Shown piece by piece: positions 11,761 to 23,900 of a DNA stretch of 64,000 nt (its first letter is position 1; each line of letters begins with the position of its first letter). This DNA comes from Paragorgia papillata (lineage: Eukaryota > Cnidaria > Anthozoa > Scleralcyonacea > Coralliidae). The stretch spans positions 930,001 to 994,000 of the forward strand of contig JAWNZC010000320.1 of the NCBI GenBank assembly GCA_035771165.1. The letters are read 5' to 3'. Position numbers and translations under genes: made by a program. Below the pieces are notes generated by a model that saw nothing but the letters and a program-made list of their open reading frames with translations, searched no databases and was not told where the DNA came from.

Positions 11761-12074
11761 AAACTGGATATTTTATTAAGTATTTGTCTGCTGATATTTG
11801 AATTCGATTGATATAAAACGTTTCAATTTCAAACAAATTTGACATGATATCGCAAACCTTTTTCGGTGCCATGCGTGTGCCCATATACCACGTGGTCGGC
11901 GGTGAGTTATAAGTTTGCCTATTGGTTTGCCATGTGAATCACGTGAGTGCATACGTCAGTTTGTTCACATATTCTACCTGTATCTGGTCATATGCTCTAT
12001 CATTTCTCTGGCTGCTGGCAATCGTTATCGACGCACTTCGAAGTGTTCAGTGTTCTTTCTTTTAATTTTGAAAC

Positions 12075-14303
12075 ATGATTCCAAGACAACTTCAAAACAA
12101 GACACGTGTAGGTAAGTTAAGTATTATTCGTTACAGTATTTCATATTTTATGGCAATTACTATTTAGAAAAGGCTGCTAAGAACATCGTCACAACACGCT
12201 GTTATAGATTTGGCGATGATTGGAACATTAACGATTGTTTTCTTTGTTGGCAGAAGCTGAAAATATGAAAGAGTGGTATTTTGTATTCTTTGAGAACGAG
12301 GGAACTTATATAGCATCACGTGTGAGGATTTCGTCAGGGGAGACCCCAAGAATTTGGTCATAGGTGGACCTGTAGATGTTCGACATGGGAAAAGAATATT
12401 CACTGGGAAACTCGTAAGTCAAGGTAGGGAACTAAATTTAATAGTTACTGCTTTGTCTTCGATAGTACACATATGCATGACCCTACGAGGTAATATATTT
12501 GGCAGACTTGTACGAAAAAATAAACTAAAGGCAGGATCAATTTTGTTTAATTTTATAAGCACAAGTATTTCTTAGATCAAGCTTGTTATGTTTCCTTTTT
12601 TCTAACTCAAACGGCAGACTTTGTCTTGAAATATCGGTAATTTATAGTACCATGCGTTAGGCGACGTTTAAAATCACCGCGCTGTCACGGTGCTCGTTTA
12701 TGATTTGCTGATAAATGTTGAAAGCGTCATGTTATTTAAGAAGTTAAATATTTTATATATCCCTATAGGCGTTTATTCTGACATTTTAAAATCTATTTGT
12801 AATTGGTCTTCGTCACTTTTATTAGTCACTTTAATCAGTGTTCCGCTTCTTTCTTCTTGACACTTTACACTTCTTTTAGTTTTCCGCTTGTATATATATA
12901 GAAAGATTTAATTTCCTTTTTTCTTTAACCCTTCGAAGGCTGTATGTAGACTGACAGCCGAAAGCTCGTTACAATAAAAAATTTTGATCAGAAAACGTCT
13001 TGTCTAGTATTATTTAAGTATAGTTTTTATGTCGTGTCGAGAGGAATTGCGCCGTGGCGACCCCGCACAAATTAATGACTCGACTGACACAAAGAACGCT
13101 AGACGACAGCGATTTTTTTCGTTTTATAAGCAAATAAATTGTTTCTAAGACCCCGTTTAAACTAGAGCAAAAGTATCCGGATTCACATTGTTTTTCATCC
13201 TCATGGGAATAAAAACAATGTGAATCCGGAAACTTTTGCTCTTGTCAGTCTTGTGTAAACGCTGAAACGTAGATATTTTGGACGTCGTTTGGGCTAAACC
13301 ATGACAAGGTGTGCTTTCGCTGTGAGATCAGTTTATTAACAGTTGATGACAGAGTGAGAATTTTTCGTCTATTGCGTCTTGTTTGTTCGCCACGTAATTC
13401 AAAATGTCCGGCCCTTTAGGTCATAGGACTGAAAGGTGCATGGCAATATGCAAGGCAATATGCTGCAATGAAAAAAATACACTGATAAACTGAGTATACG
13501 TAACGTTTTTCTAGAGTGAACCATAAGGTGAACTGACAAAATGTATAGATAGCTGGGTATAATAAAAACTTAAATTACGTAGTTTTTTATTTTTCTCCAG
13601 CTCACTCGGAAAGTTTGATCTTTGCTAAAAACGTTTTATAAACACCAATGACTAAAATTTAGACAGATAAGTTGATAGACGTATCTATCAACTATTTCTA
13701 TATTTTCAAGAAGCTGTTACCCATTACGACAAAGCTTAATGTGCAAATATACTCCCATCTTTATAGGGCCAAAGGACAGACTATAGAAACTCTTCAAAGT
13801 ACCATGGAAGAAGTTCTGAACAAAGGAACTACCAGTAAAGGTAAAAACATATAATCAAGCTTGTACTGTAACGAGACTTGGTAGCTGTCAAAAGTACACA
13901 AAATCGTATTTCGGAGAGTCTTGAAATCCTGACTTTATGGAAGCGCGGCACGGAGATACATTAGTACCTCAGCTAAACATTACAATAAGACTGAGTACAT
14001 AAGTGCTACTGATATCATACATTTCTAACTTGATGCATGCATCATGCATGTATATTCATCATTCATGCAATAAACCTACATGGCCGTGCTGCTTTTTGTT
14101 GTTTTTTTGATAATGAGGCAGTTTTTACTTTTTATATTATTTAAATAGATTCAATTAAACATGTTTCCAAAAAGAATCCATATGAAAGGCTTAAAGTAGA
14201 ATCTTCCGATGAAGAATCAGACGGCAATGAATCTAATGACAATGATCAAGTCCGAGTAGAAGAAAAAAGGCTAGAAAAAGTGCTGAAAAATCTTAACAAT
14301 AAA

Positions 14304-14340
<37 letters not shown>

Positions 14341-14576
14341 GTAATAACAATAATAACTTAGCGTAAAACAAAGTAAAAGTTCCTTAATTTATTTATCTAA
14401 TAGATTGTTATTTCTGCTTTCATTTGGTAGATGCTCTTCGTATCAAGTATGGTGACAAATTCAACAAGTCTCACCAGGAAATCATTGATGCATGCAACCA
14501 AAAGTGCCGAGATGCCAAGCAGCAAATGGATGCAAACCCAAAAACACATGAGGAAAATAAGGAAAATGAAAATTAA
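12075..14576 (+). pseudogene. BEN-domain gene of element I (degraded)
   Basis: Exon 1 (12075-12111, 37 nt, MIPRQLQNKTRV plus one base) ends at GT. A frame from 12265 reads MKEWYFVFFENEGTY and shifts near 12320 into DFVRGDPKNLVIGGPVDVRH, a small beta-rich block of the kind seen N-terminal in BEN proteins. An exon ending at 13840 joins in phase to 14149 (acidic, NPYERLKVESSDEESDG, then poly-Asn from an AAT repeat, stop at 14364). The last exon (14431-14576) reads [20 protein letters not shown], the BEN C-terminal half. The BEN N-terminal half is absent between 14366 and 14430. With the frameshift, this marks a relic. BEN domains are known DNA- and chromatin-binding modules. Confidence 0.62.
13147..13260. 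repeat. Hairpin MITE
   Basis: It starts AAGACCCCGTTTAAAC, like the 1798 hairpin. The arms AGAGCAAAAGTATCCGGATT and ATCCGGAAACTTTTGCTCT pair around a CACATTG/CAATGTG inner stem. Confidence 0.65.
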
Positions 14577-14769
14577 TACATTGAACAAAAGAAAACTTAT
14601 TATTAATAAATTAAAACTGAAAATTGTAGAAAATTATTTATTAAACAACTTTCCACTAATGTGGTAGTTCTTGTTTGCTTAATTTGAATTACAAAAATTA
14701 TATATTTACATGTATATTAGAAAGCAACTGATAACTCATAAACACAAAGTAACTTATTTTACCTGAAAT

Positions 14770-15370
14770 AATGCAAGATCTTCACATAAATCTTGCAAGT
14801 CTTCACATCTTCACATAAATCTTGCATAAATCTTGCAAGATCTTCACATAAATCTTGCATAAATCTTGCAAGATCTTCACATAAATCTTAAGATCTTATA
14901 AGATTATGCAAGATCTTGTAAGATTATGCAAGATCTTGTAAGATCTTTCAAGATCTTATAAGACTGTGCAAGATCTTGTAAGGTCTTACAAGATCTTATA
15001 AGATTATGCAAGATCTTGTAAGATTGTGCAAGATCTTGTAAGATCTTACAAAATCTTATAAGATTATGCAAGATCTTGTAAGATTATGCAAGATCTTGTA
15101 AGATCTTGTAATTAAGATATTGAAAGGTATGACAGCAACTTGTTAGTTTTGTGTGCTTTTTAACTTGCAAGAGCTTACAAGATTTTTTATGATTTTGCAA
15201 GTTCTTGATCAGATCTTGACAAGATCTTGATAAGATCTTGATAAGATCTTGCAAGATCTTGCATGATCTTGCAATTTCTTGCAAAGATCTTGCAAGATCT
15301 TATGTAAGATCTTACAAGATCTTATCAAGATCTTATTAAGATCTTGTACGATCTTGGGTAAGATTGTCAC
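14770..15370. repeat. Right AAGATCTT subterminal array of element I
   Basis: Units such as AAGATCTTGTAAGAT and GCAAGATCTTATAAGATTAT recur from the right side of the BEN relic to the right terminal inverted repeat, with a less regular stretch around 15115-15190. Confidence 0.9.
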
Positions 15371-15539
15371 CTGGGGTACTGCACTGTACTAAATAGTATA
15401 CGTACTACAGCATCAGATTATGTTCAGTTTATTCAGAATTACATTTGGCTTTGTTTTAGTGAAGACATGAGAACTTGTAAAATTAAATAATTTTGAGTCT
15501 TATATGTAAATGAGGGTAAAAGAGACGAGGTTTACTTAC

Positions 15540-15648
15540 ACTTGAACTTCTGGAAAGCTTGCTGAGAAAACTCCAAAAACCAAGCCCAGAAAAATAAGAA
15601 CTACTGTATATGGAATAGGCCATCCTTTCATAACCTGGCGACATAATG
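15540..15648 (-). CDS. SLC9C1: SLC9 Na+/H+ exchanger (SLC9C-like), coding exon 2
   Basis: A 109-nt minus-strand exon with acceptor CTTTTTTCAG ending at 15649 and donor GTAAGT at 15534-15539. It starts in phase 1, completing an Ala codon with the final G of exon 1, and ends two bases into a Val codon finished by exon 3. It encodes LCRQVMKGWPIPYTVVLIFL then GLVFGVFSASFPEVQ. This is the PYTxxLxxxGLxxG transmembrane segment typical of SLC9/SOS1 antiporters. Both junctions keep the frame open, which is strong evidence of a genuine spliced host exon. It lies only 165 bp from the end of element I. Confidence 0.83.
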
Positions 15649-15774
15649 CTGAAAAAAGATGGAAATAAAAGTATTATTTGAGTTTGATTTAAATATTTGG
15701 TTGTTTATTCACTCGCTTGCCTCCATGTCCTTTATTTTGTCCATCCATTTAGCACTATTTGTTTATTCAATATT

Positions 15775-15957
15775 GGTCGATGAATGGATGGTGGATGGAA
15801 GGATAGCAGATAGGTGGATGGAAATATATGAATAGATAAATGGACGTGGACGGGTAGATGAAGAGATGGATGAATGGATATGGCCACATGGGTGAATGAA
15901 TAGACGCATGACTAGAAGAATGGGTGGGTGGATGAGTGGATGGTTGAATGAATGGGT
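15775..15957. repeat. Degenerate GGAT/GAAT minisatellite
   Basis: Irregular tandem words GATGGATGGATGAATG, GGTGGATGAGTGGATGG and relatives fill this stretch up to the start of the next AAGATCTT array. Confidence 0.8.
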
Positions 15958-15959
15958 AC

Positions 15960-16340
15960 TAGATCTTGCCAAGATTCAAAAAATAATTTTCTTGCCATCT
16001 TGCCAGGATCTTGCCACGATCTTGCCAAGGTATAATTTCATATATAATTTTAATATGATCTTGCCAAGATCTTGCCAAGGTCTTTCCAAGATCTTGCCAA
16101 GACCTTGCAAAGCTTTTATGTATATTTCTTGCCAAGATCTTTATATGATCTTGCCAAAGTTTTGCCAGGAGTTTATAACATATACTATGATATCTTGCCA
16201 AGATCTTTATTTGATCTTGCCATGATCTTGCCAAGATCTTTATATGATCTTGCCATGATCTTGGCAAGATCTTTATATGATCTTGCCAAGATTTTATATA
16301 TAATTTTAATATGATCTTGCCCAGATCTTGGTAAGATTTT
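15960..16340. repeat. AAGATCTTGCC array of element II
   Basis: GATCTTGCCAAGATCTTGCC units are interrupted by GATCTTTATATGATCTTGCC and by a block containing TTTATAACATATACTATGAT. The same block occurs at 33536 in element III. Confidence 0.88.
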
Positions 16341-16960
16341 AAAAGGTCAAAAATCTAAGAAAACGTTTGATAGTTATACTAAAAATTGCATTAGTTTTAA
16401 TTAACCTTATGTACAATTGATATTGATATCAATAACATATGCATAAACAAATGCTTCACTAGCTTGAACAATTACACACTTAGCTAATCAGTTGATTTTC
16501 AAATACAACTTTTCAAATACCATTTTGTTTATTCGTACAGACGTACAGTTATTATTTACTTTTGTTTAACGACGGATAAGATAACTACTATAATACTGTG
16601 TTATCACAACGCCAAATGGTTGGCTTTGGAGAACCGGAGACACACTTGGCGCATTTGACATTTTCTTACATCCGATAAGATTTGAAGATGTGCGATTTCC
16701 GCGCTTTCTTGTTTTCTAACCAATAACGTTCTTATAAAACCATCACGTGCGTTGTCAGATGCCACGAGCTTGTCAACTGCATGGCAACACCCTGCATTCT
16801 TGTTCAGAACTTCATTATCGTCACGCCGCGTCAAATTCGCTCACCTCGGTTACCTCCTGCAGCGAACTAAAAAAATGAATACCTGCCGGAGCGCAATCAA
16901 TTTGAAATACTATTTAAAAACGAAACTCTCCTTTTCTTCTGATTCTAATGTTAACAAATG

Positions 16961-19900
16961 ACTCTCTACCCTGAATTTTGGTTATATGGGCAAAATTTGA
17001 AAATTAGTCTCAATTTATGGTGGTAACATTTCTTGTAAAGGTACTTTTTACAGAATGTTAAAATTCCGCTTATTTTCTAAGATATGGCCTTTTTACTGAC
17101 GACTGTCTATAAAATACAATTTTCCAGCTCCCGTTGCCATGGAAACGGAAAAAGTTTTGCTTCAAAAACGGCAAGAAATCCGGTCAAAAAGGGATGAATA
17201 TTCATGAAGTTTTGTTTGGACGTGTTCAACATATATTTCTAAGAGGTCTGGAAACGAATGTATTTCAGGGGGGGTTATAATCGTATAAGAAATTATGCGT
17301 ACGTTCGCCACGTTGCATTGGATTTTCACTGTGTTTCAAAGATATTCGATCGAATTTACGAAGAAAAGTCAGAGTTTGATGCTCATTTTGTTTGAAGAAT
17401 GCCTAGAAGAAAGTCTAAAGACAAATTTCGTGGTATTTCTTCGTGGGAGAAGACAAAACTAACGAATGAGAATCGGGAAGAATGTTGTAGTTCTTCGGCC
17501 ATTTCTGAACCTGCTGTTTCAGAACTAGATAGCGATTTGAACAGCAACAGTGAATAAATTCTGGCAATAACAGCTAGTGCAAAGAAGATTATGGCATCTG
17601 CTGAATCTAGTGACAGTGATTTTGTTGGTGAAAGTGACTCAGGTGAGAGTGATGTGGAAATTGATGAGCATTGTGATCCATCAAAGCCATATTTTGTTGA
17701 AGATCCTGGTTATCGTTTTTTTCATTTGTCCAATGTTCATCAAGCATTTCAAGATAACCATAAATGTAAAAATGCAAATATTCTTTTTGTCGAAGATCAG
17801 GCAAAACGTTATGGTCAGAGTGCTCTGTTTTGTTTGCAATGCTCGAAGTGCAAGAAGAAAACTTGTCTTCCCACATCAAAGGCAACTGGGAACTCGTGGG
17901 ATCCTAATAATGCTACTGATATAAATCGACGGTTGGTATATGCAGCATCAGAAACTGGTGTTGGCAGAGAGGGCATGGCTACAATTTGTAGCATATTGAA
18001 TATGCCTCAACCAATGTCATCTCAAGCCTGAAACACCCACATCAATGTTCTCTATGATGCCCACAGGCAAGCTATTGAGAAACACCTTGGTTCCACCCGA
18101 GAAAAGCTTCGATGTAAACTTAAAAAAGATAATCTGGACATCTTAGATGATGACATAGTTGATATTGCTGTCACTTTTGATGGTACTTGGTCCAAAAGGG
18201 GACACACAGCTAACTATGGATTTGGATTTGTCATCTCTGTAGAGACAGACCAAGTGCTTGATTACGGTTTCAGATCGAAGATTTGTACAGCATGTAATAA
18301 GCAGAAAGCTGACAAAGATTCAACAGAATACAAAGAATGGTATGCCAGTCATCAGCAACACTGCACAAAGAACTATGATGGCAGTAGTGGTAACATGGAG
18401 GTTTCAATTGCAGAGGAGTTGTGGAAACGCTCTCTGGATTTCAAGATGCGATACAAGTATATGGTTTGTGATGGTGATTCTAAGGCTTATACAACTGTAT
18501 GGGATGTGTATGGATGTTGCAAAACATGTGAGAAGTATGAAAGAATGAACAGACAGAGTAAGGAGTATGAGAAGTGGATAAACTCCAATAACTATAAGAA
18601 ATGGAAGAAAGAGCATGAAGAACAAAGTGTTGTTTGTTATCGAGTTAGGAAACTGGACTGTATTGGCCATGTACAGAAAAGGCTTGGAACTGATCTCAGG
18701 GATTTGAAAAAGAAAACAACAAGGAAGTTGAAAGATGGAAAGTCAGTGGGTGGAAAAGGTCATAGACTTTCAGACAAAACTATTGACAAATTGCAAGAGT
18801 ACTATGGCAAAGCTATACGAAGGAATGTAAATCGGAATGCCAAGTTGGAAAAAGAAATAAACAATTCCATAAAAAGTATGCAAGAAGCCATTTTTGCTGT
18901 ACTTCACCATAGTGTACTGTTGCCTGATTCCAAAAAAAGACGCAAGTTTTGCCCTTAGCATGCAGATTCTTGGTGTCAATATGTTAGGACAAAGAAAGAT
19001 GTTGATCCAAAGGTCCACTACCTTGATCCGGTTTTCCTCGACTTCCTTCTTCCTATATTCACCCGACTTAGTGAACGATCTTTGCTCCTTCGATGTTTGC
19101 CTGGTTATTCACAGAATCAAAATGAAAGCCTAAATGGTATTGTTTGGACAAAAGCTCCAAAACATAAATACAAAGGGCCTAAGGCAGTTGAAATGGCTGG
19201 AATGTCTGCTGTTCTTCAGTTTGACAGTGGGTCAGATGCTCGGCACGAAGTGATGAAGTTGGCCAAGATACCACATGGCCAGTATACTGAGCAAGGAGGA
19301 ATAAAAAGGGACAAAAAGAGAATGCTTGGTGCTGCCAGAAAAGCCAGTCTGGTAGAAAAAAAGAAAAGAATTGCCCAAAGGCAAGCCAAACTTGTTCGAG
19401 AGCAGGAAGCCAGAGACAGAGAGGGTGGGCCATCTTATGCTTTCAATGAAGAAGCATTACCAGGACCAAAACCAGCCAAAAGACCAAGAAAGAAGGCTAA
19501 CTAGTGTATTGGACAGATTTAAACTTTGAAATATGGATGAATAGTTTGTTGTTTGATAAAAGTTTGTGTAACAGGATATGTGTAATTAAGGGTATAATGC
19601 AAAGACATGTTAGTCCAACTTTACCTTTGATTTTCCGAAAAACAAGATTTCCGCACATTTTAACCTTTAAAATGCTAAAACTCAAAGAGCTTTTAATGGA
19701 TTTGGCTGACATTTTCTCAGGTTGCTCACAGAATTGTTCTTGAGAACTTAATGAGAGCTTTTTATCATATACCAAATTCTGGGAAAGATAACAAGAAAGT
19801 AGCTTTTTGGATGTTTTTATTGTTACCATGGTAACACCAAGGGTCCAATAAAAAAATGAATCATTAGTTGGTTCCTTGGTGCATGTTGCACAAATGTGGT

Positions 19901-20157
19901 AAGTTTCATACTTGTATCTTCAATTGCCTTTGAGTTTTAGCATTTTATACATGTACTGAAATATTTGAATTATCGGGTCTTCTGGCTAAGTGTAACCCCC
20001 CCTGAAGTTAAGTGGAATGAGTAAAGTAAGGTTTTTGTAAAGTTTAAGTACTATTCTTAAAGAAACATTCACATTTAACTAACTGTAGATTTGTTTTTTG
20101 TTGAAATTCACTGATTCCAAAAAATTGACCAGATTTGCTATATTTAGGGTAGAGAGT
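16961..20157 (+). mobile_element. Kolobok-like element A (3.2 kb)
   Basis: The terminal inverted repeat ACTCTCTACCCTgAA at 16961 pairs with AGGGTAGAGAGT ending at 20157. The paralogous sequence in element III (AACAAATGCTTAAACG near 34275) lacks this element, so its position is confirmed by an empty site, although the TTAA target is partly lost here. It carries the broken transposase at 17399-19504, homologous to the intact one at 21591-23636. Confidence 0.75.
17399..19504 (+). pseudogene. Kolobok/Mutator-like transposase, three in-frame stops
   Basis: One reading frame runs from ATG 17399 (MPRRKSKDKFRGISSWEK) to TAG 19502-19504. It is homologous along its length to the 681-aa transposase of element B. 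It is interrupted by TAA at 17555, TGA at 18029 (a Trp in the homologue) and TAG at 18956 (a Ser in the homologue). No frameshift separates the pieces, so decay is by point mutation. Conserved blocks remain: TFDGTWSKRGHTANYGFG (first Asp), VCDGDSKAYTTVWDVYG (second Asp), GYSQNQNESLNGIVW (Glu) and the CTAC...H..C zinc-binding-like cluster. As it stands it cannot make a full-length enzyme. Confidence 0.88.
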
Positions 20158-20824
20158 CCCCTGGTGGCTCCATACAGTTTCTAGAAAAATGGAAAATCTA
20201 AGTTTGAGAGTCCAAAACACGTGCATACACAATTCGGGAAAAGAATAAAACTAAATGTTATGCATAGTTAAACATTCTGACAATCAATAACTGTTACCAA
20301 ATAAATAGCAACAGTTGTTGCCATAGCAACAATGACGTTTCAAAATGGCTGCCAATTACGCTTCAAACTAATTTAATTCGAAAAAAAACTTTGGTGACCG
20401 CCCATTTTTTTTTCATTAAAACTTTTCTTGAAGTATGAGTAATCAATAGGTCGATTTAAAAAAAATATTTGTAGATCCAAATTTTTTAAAAATTAACAAA
20501 CATGATTTTTTTGGGGGAAAAAATTATTCCTTCTACGGAATTTCTTTAAAATCCGCCTATTGATTACTCATACTTCAATGAAAGTTTTAATGAAAAAAAA
20601 ATTGGGGGTCACCAAAGTTTTTTTCGAATTAAATTAGTTTGAAGGGTAATTGGCGGCCATTTTGAAACGTCATTGTTGCCATAGCAACAACTGTTGCTAT
20701 TTATTTGGTAACAGTTTTTGATAGATAACATTTAGTTTTATTCTTTTCCCGAATTGTTTAAACACGTGTTTTAGACTCTCAAGCTTATATTTTACATTTT
20801 TTCAAGAAACTGTATGGAGCCACC
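20158..20824. mobile_element. TTAA MITE (GGTGGCTCCATACAG family), copy 1
   Basis: Left GGTGGCTCCATACAGTTTCT (from 20163) and right AGAAACTGTATGGAGCCACC (ends 20824) are followed by TTAA. The two ~330-bp arms are inverted copies of each other, so the whole element is a long palindrome. The left TTAA is lost next to element A. The right flank ACGTTATTTCGTGATA matches element III right after its TTAA, confirming the insertion. Confidence 0.82.
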
Positions 20825-20935
20825 TTAAACGTTATTTCGTGATATTAATGATTCTCTACTTTCTCAACGACAAAAACCGATGGACGGTATTAAACAATTT
20901 GTTTCTATTCGACACCGCAGCGTGTAAGCACTTAA

Positions 20936-23900
20936 GGGGGCCCTCGCCCCTCTTTTTTTTGTTCGCGAACATAGTAGTTCTTAGTCGCTCTATCTTATTG
21001 TGGTTTGATGTATATGCAACATGCCATATATCATTTTAAAGCTTATAACATGGTCTACACAAATATCAGCACAGGTGACTTCCCAGGAAAAACTTATATG
21101 TATAAGAACCTTGCGAATCCAAAAAAAGTGAATTTTTAATTAGTCCATATTTGAATTCTATCTAGTTAAAAACTAAGCATCAAAACTTGATATATTTAAG
21201 TTGTATAATAGATTACAACCCAATCAACAAAATAATGGATGCTTTTGGTGTAACACTCTATTTTGTTCCCATGGCAACAAATATTAGGTAAGGATCTTAT
21301 TCAATAATACCAATGTTGGTATAGAACACTCAATTTTCAGCAGAGAGTAAAAAGCATCCATTAATTTGTGCAAAAGTACCTAAAGAACAATCTCAGAAAA
21401 AATCAGCAAGATTGGTTAAATACTTTTCAAGTTTTTAGGATTTAAGTAACGGCCGCTAACCAAAATACGGTTTTTGAGAAAACGCCATTTAAAATTAGTG
21501 AACTATACCACAAGCGTTTTCTAATGTATTACTGTAATATACCTGTCCAAAACCAACATATATCAGTGTAAGGATATTGCAATGTCACATTTATTGTCCT
21601 TTGCTGATGTAATGTGCCAATGGGGCATCATCACTGTCCTCGGAATCAATGTTTTCCAAAAGTCTGGCTAATGGAAAATCATCATCATCAGAAGATGATG
21701 TAACAAAATCAAGCGGATCAACATCATTGAATTTCCCACTGGCATAAGAGGATTCACCTTTCTCTTGGTTTGCTGCCAGCTTGGCCTCTCTGATTTTCCT
21801 TCTTCTTACCTTTTCTTTCGAGTTTGCCTTCTTGATGGAGTGCCTCATCCTAGTCGCATCTTTGTTCTTGCAGCCTTCCAGTGTGAACTCACCACCAGGG
21901 ATGTTAGCAACCTTCATGACATCTTGTCTTGATGTAGAGCCACAATTGAAAGCCAATACAGCTGACATGGCTGCAATTTCAATAACATGAGGCCCTTTGA
22001 ACCGGTGTTTCGGGGCATGGTTCCATACGAGACCGTTCAAGCTTTCGTTGACATTCTGTGAATAACCCGGAAGGCACCGAAACAAAAGAGAATACTGGCT
22101 GAGACGCTCAAATTCAGGAAGCAGAAACTCCAAGAAAACTGGATCTAAATGATGGTCCTTTCTCTGAAGGTTTCCTTCTTTTTTGTAAGAGCACCAACTA
22201 TCTGGTCCTGATGGACAAAATTTATGCCGCTCTTTGTTATCGGGAAGTTCACATGAGTGGTAAAGAACTGCCATTATAGCCTGTTGCATCATGGATATTT
22301 GATCCTTTTGTTCTCGTGCAGTTAATTTCCCAGGCTTGACATTTGCTCTGATTGCATTGCCATAGTATGTTTGGAGCTTATCTATCACTTTGTCCATTAG
22401 CCTATGCTTGCTCCCCTTCACCGATTTCCCATCCTTAAGTTTGCTTGCTTTCTTCCTCAATTCCCGTAAATGTGACCCCATTCTCTTCTGGACATGCCCA
22501 ACACAATCCAACTTTGTCACCCTTGAACAATCTGCCTTTCCACTCTCATGACTTTCCTTCCATTCTTCATAGCTCTTTGATTCACGCCATTTTTTATACT
22601 CGGCTGAACGCTTGTTAGTGTTTTCCCATTTCTCACAATCGGCACAGCTACCATATGTATCCCAGATACTACCATACGCCTTACTGTCACCATCACTGAT
22701 CATAAACTTATAGTGCAGATTGCTGTCCTTCGACCGCTCCCATATCTTCTTGGCGATAGAGCACTCCATTGATCCACTTGAACCAGTGTGAGTTTGGGTA
22801 CATTGATCCTGGTGACCACGGAACCAGATATCAAATTCAGGGGAATCTTCACCCAGATCATTCTTAGCTATCGAACATTCTCTGCATATCTTGGATTCAA
22901 AGTCGTAATCAAGTACCTCACCAGTTTCAGCAGAAATAACAAAACCGATTCCAAAGTTTGCTGTGTACCCTCGTTTAGACCATGTGCCGTCATAACTGAC
23001 AGCAATGTCTGCAACATCCGACTCATTTTCATTGAGGCGTGAGAAGACTTTATCTCTTGCTTTCTGTAACTGCTCAGAAACCGCTTTCTTGTGGGCTTTA
23101 TAAAGTGCGGTCACATGGTTGTTCCAAGCATTACTCTGGCAAGGTGGAGGCATGTTGAATATATCGCACATAACCGACATTCCATCTCTCCCCACTCCCA
23201 TTTCCAATGCAGAGTAAACCATTCGTCGATTGATATCCATGGAATTTTTGGGGTTCCATCCCTGGTTCTTGCTTCCAGAGGTTTGGAGTTCAATTTTGGT
23301 GTCACACTTAGAGCACTCAATGATTATAACAGCACTATTTCCATATCTTCGAGCCTCATCATCAGTGACTTTCAACTCTCCCCCTGATTCACAATTATGC
23401 AAAGACTGAAATGCGTTTGCTAAATTTGAAAGTTCAATCAGCCTATAACCATACTCCCCATCGAAATCTTCTCTTCTATCGTTCTTTTGGCTCATTATCT
23501 TTCGTACAGATGCAGTTTCATTGACTGGTGTTGAGCTACATGGCGTCGATGAAGTAGGCTCAGAAGCGCTGCTAGGACTCGAAGTATTCCATCGAGTTTC
23601 ACCACGAAATCGCTTCTTTTTCGACACTTTCGGCATTGCCAAGAAAGAATAATCTCTAAGAGACTGTTTGCCGTTACAAATAAGCAAGAAAATAAAGTAA
23701 AGCCCAGTCAAAATATATATCTTTGATGTATTCTCAGTGCTGATAGCTTTTTTCTCAAACAAGAAAGAAAATGTGTAGGTTGTGGCTTAGTGACCAGGTC
23801 TTAACATCGTTACCAGTCCCTTATGTTGTGGGCTATCATAAATAGCAAAAAAAATAATTAAAATGCCCACAAACAACCAAGAAAACGGACAAAACAAACA

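Larger units (their letters stand above)
10322..15375. mobile_element. BEN-type element I: 5-kb DNA element with AAGATCTT subterminal arrays
   Basis: The terminal inverted repeat CCCAGGTGACAATCTT is exact for 16 bp at both ends. Both ends lead inward into arrays of the palindromic word AAGATCTT: 10327-11060 on the left and 14770-15370 on the right. Flanking DNA on both sides is TACTG pentamer repeat, so the target duplication length cannot be read. Inside are a plus-strand BEN-domain gene relic and a minus-strand ORF at 11176-11760. The terminal sequence, the arrays and the 37-nt first exon are shared with the element at 32248-40525. I recognise no known transposase and cannot assign a superfamily. 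Confidence 0.72.
591..15539 (-). other. SLC9-like gene intron 2 (14.9 kb), transposon-filled
   Basis: This is the interval between exon 3 and exon 2 of the exchanger, with GT-AG ends on the minus strand. It contains a GIY-YIG retroelement tail, a Gypsy fragment, the split DIRS element, tandem arrays and the first BEN-type element, all listed separately. I saw nothing that looks like a host exon in it. The stretches 600-1045 and 2505-3200 hold no recognised gene or repeat. Confidence 0.75.

Noticed and set aside
14431..14667. 78-codon ORF overlapping the BEN exon in element I
   Set aside because: It is a shadow frame. The phase-consistent BEN frame in the same bases explains the sequence better.
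21591..23762. Longer transposase starting upstream at 23762
   Set aside because: The extra 42 residues begin with a non-ATG codon and are not shared with element A, whose homology starts at MPRRKSKDKFRG.
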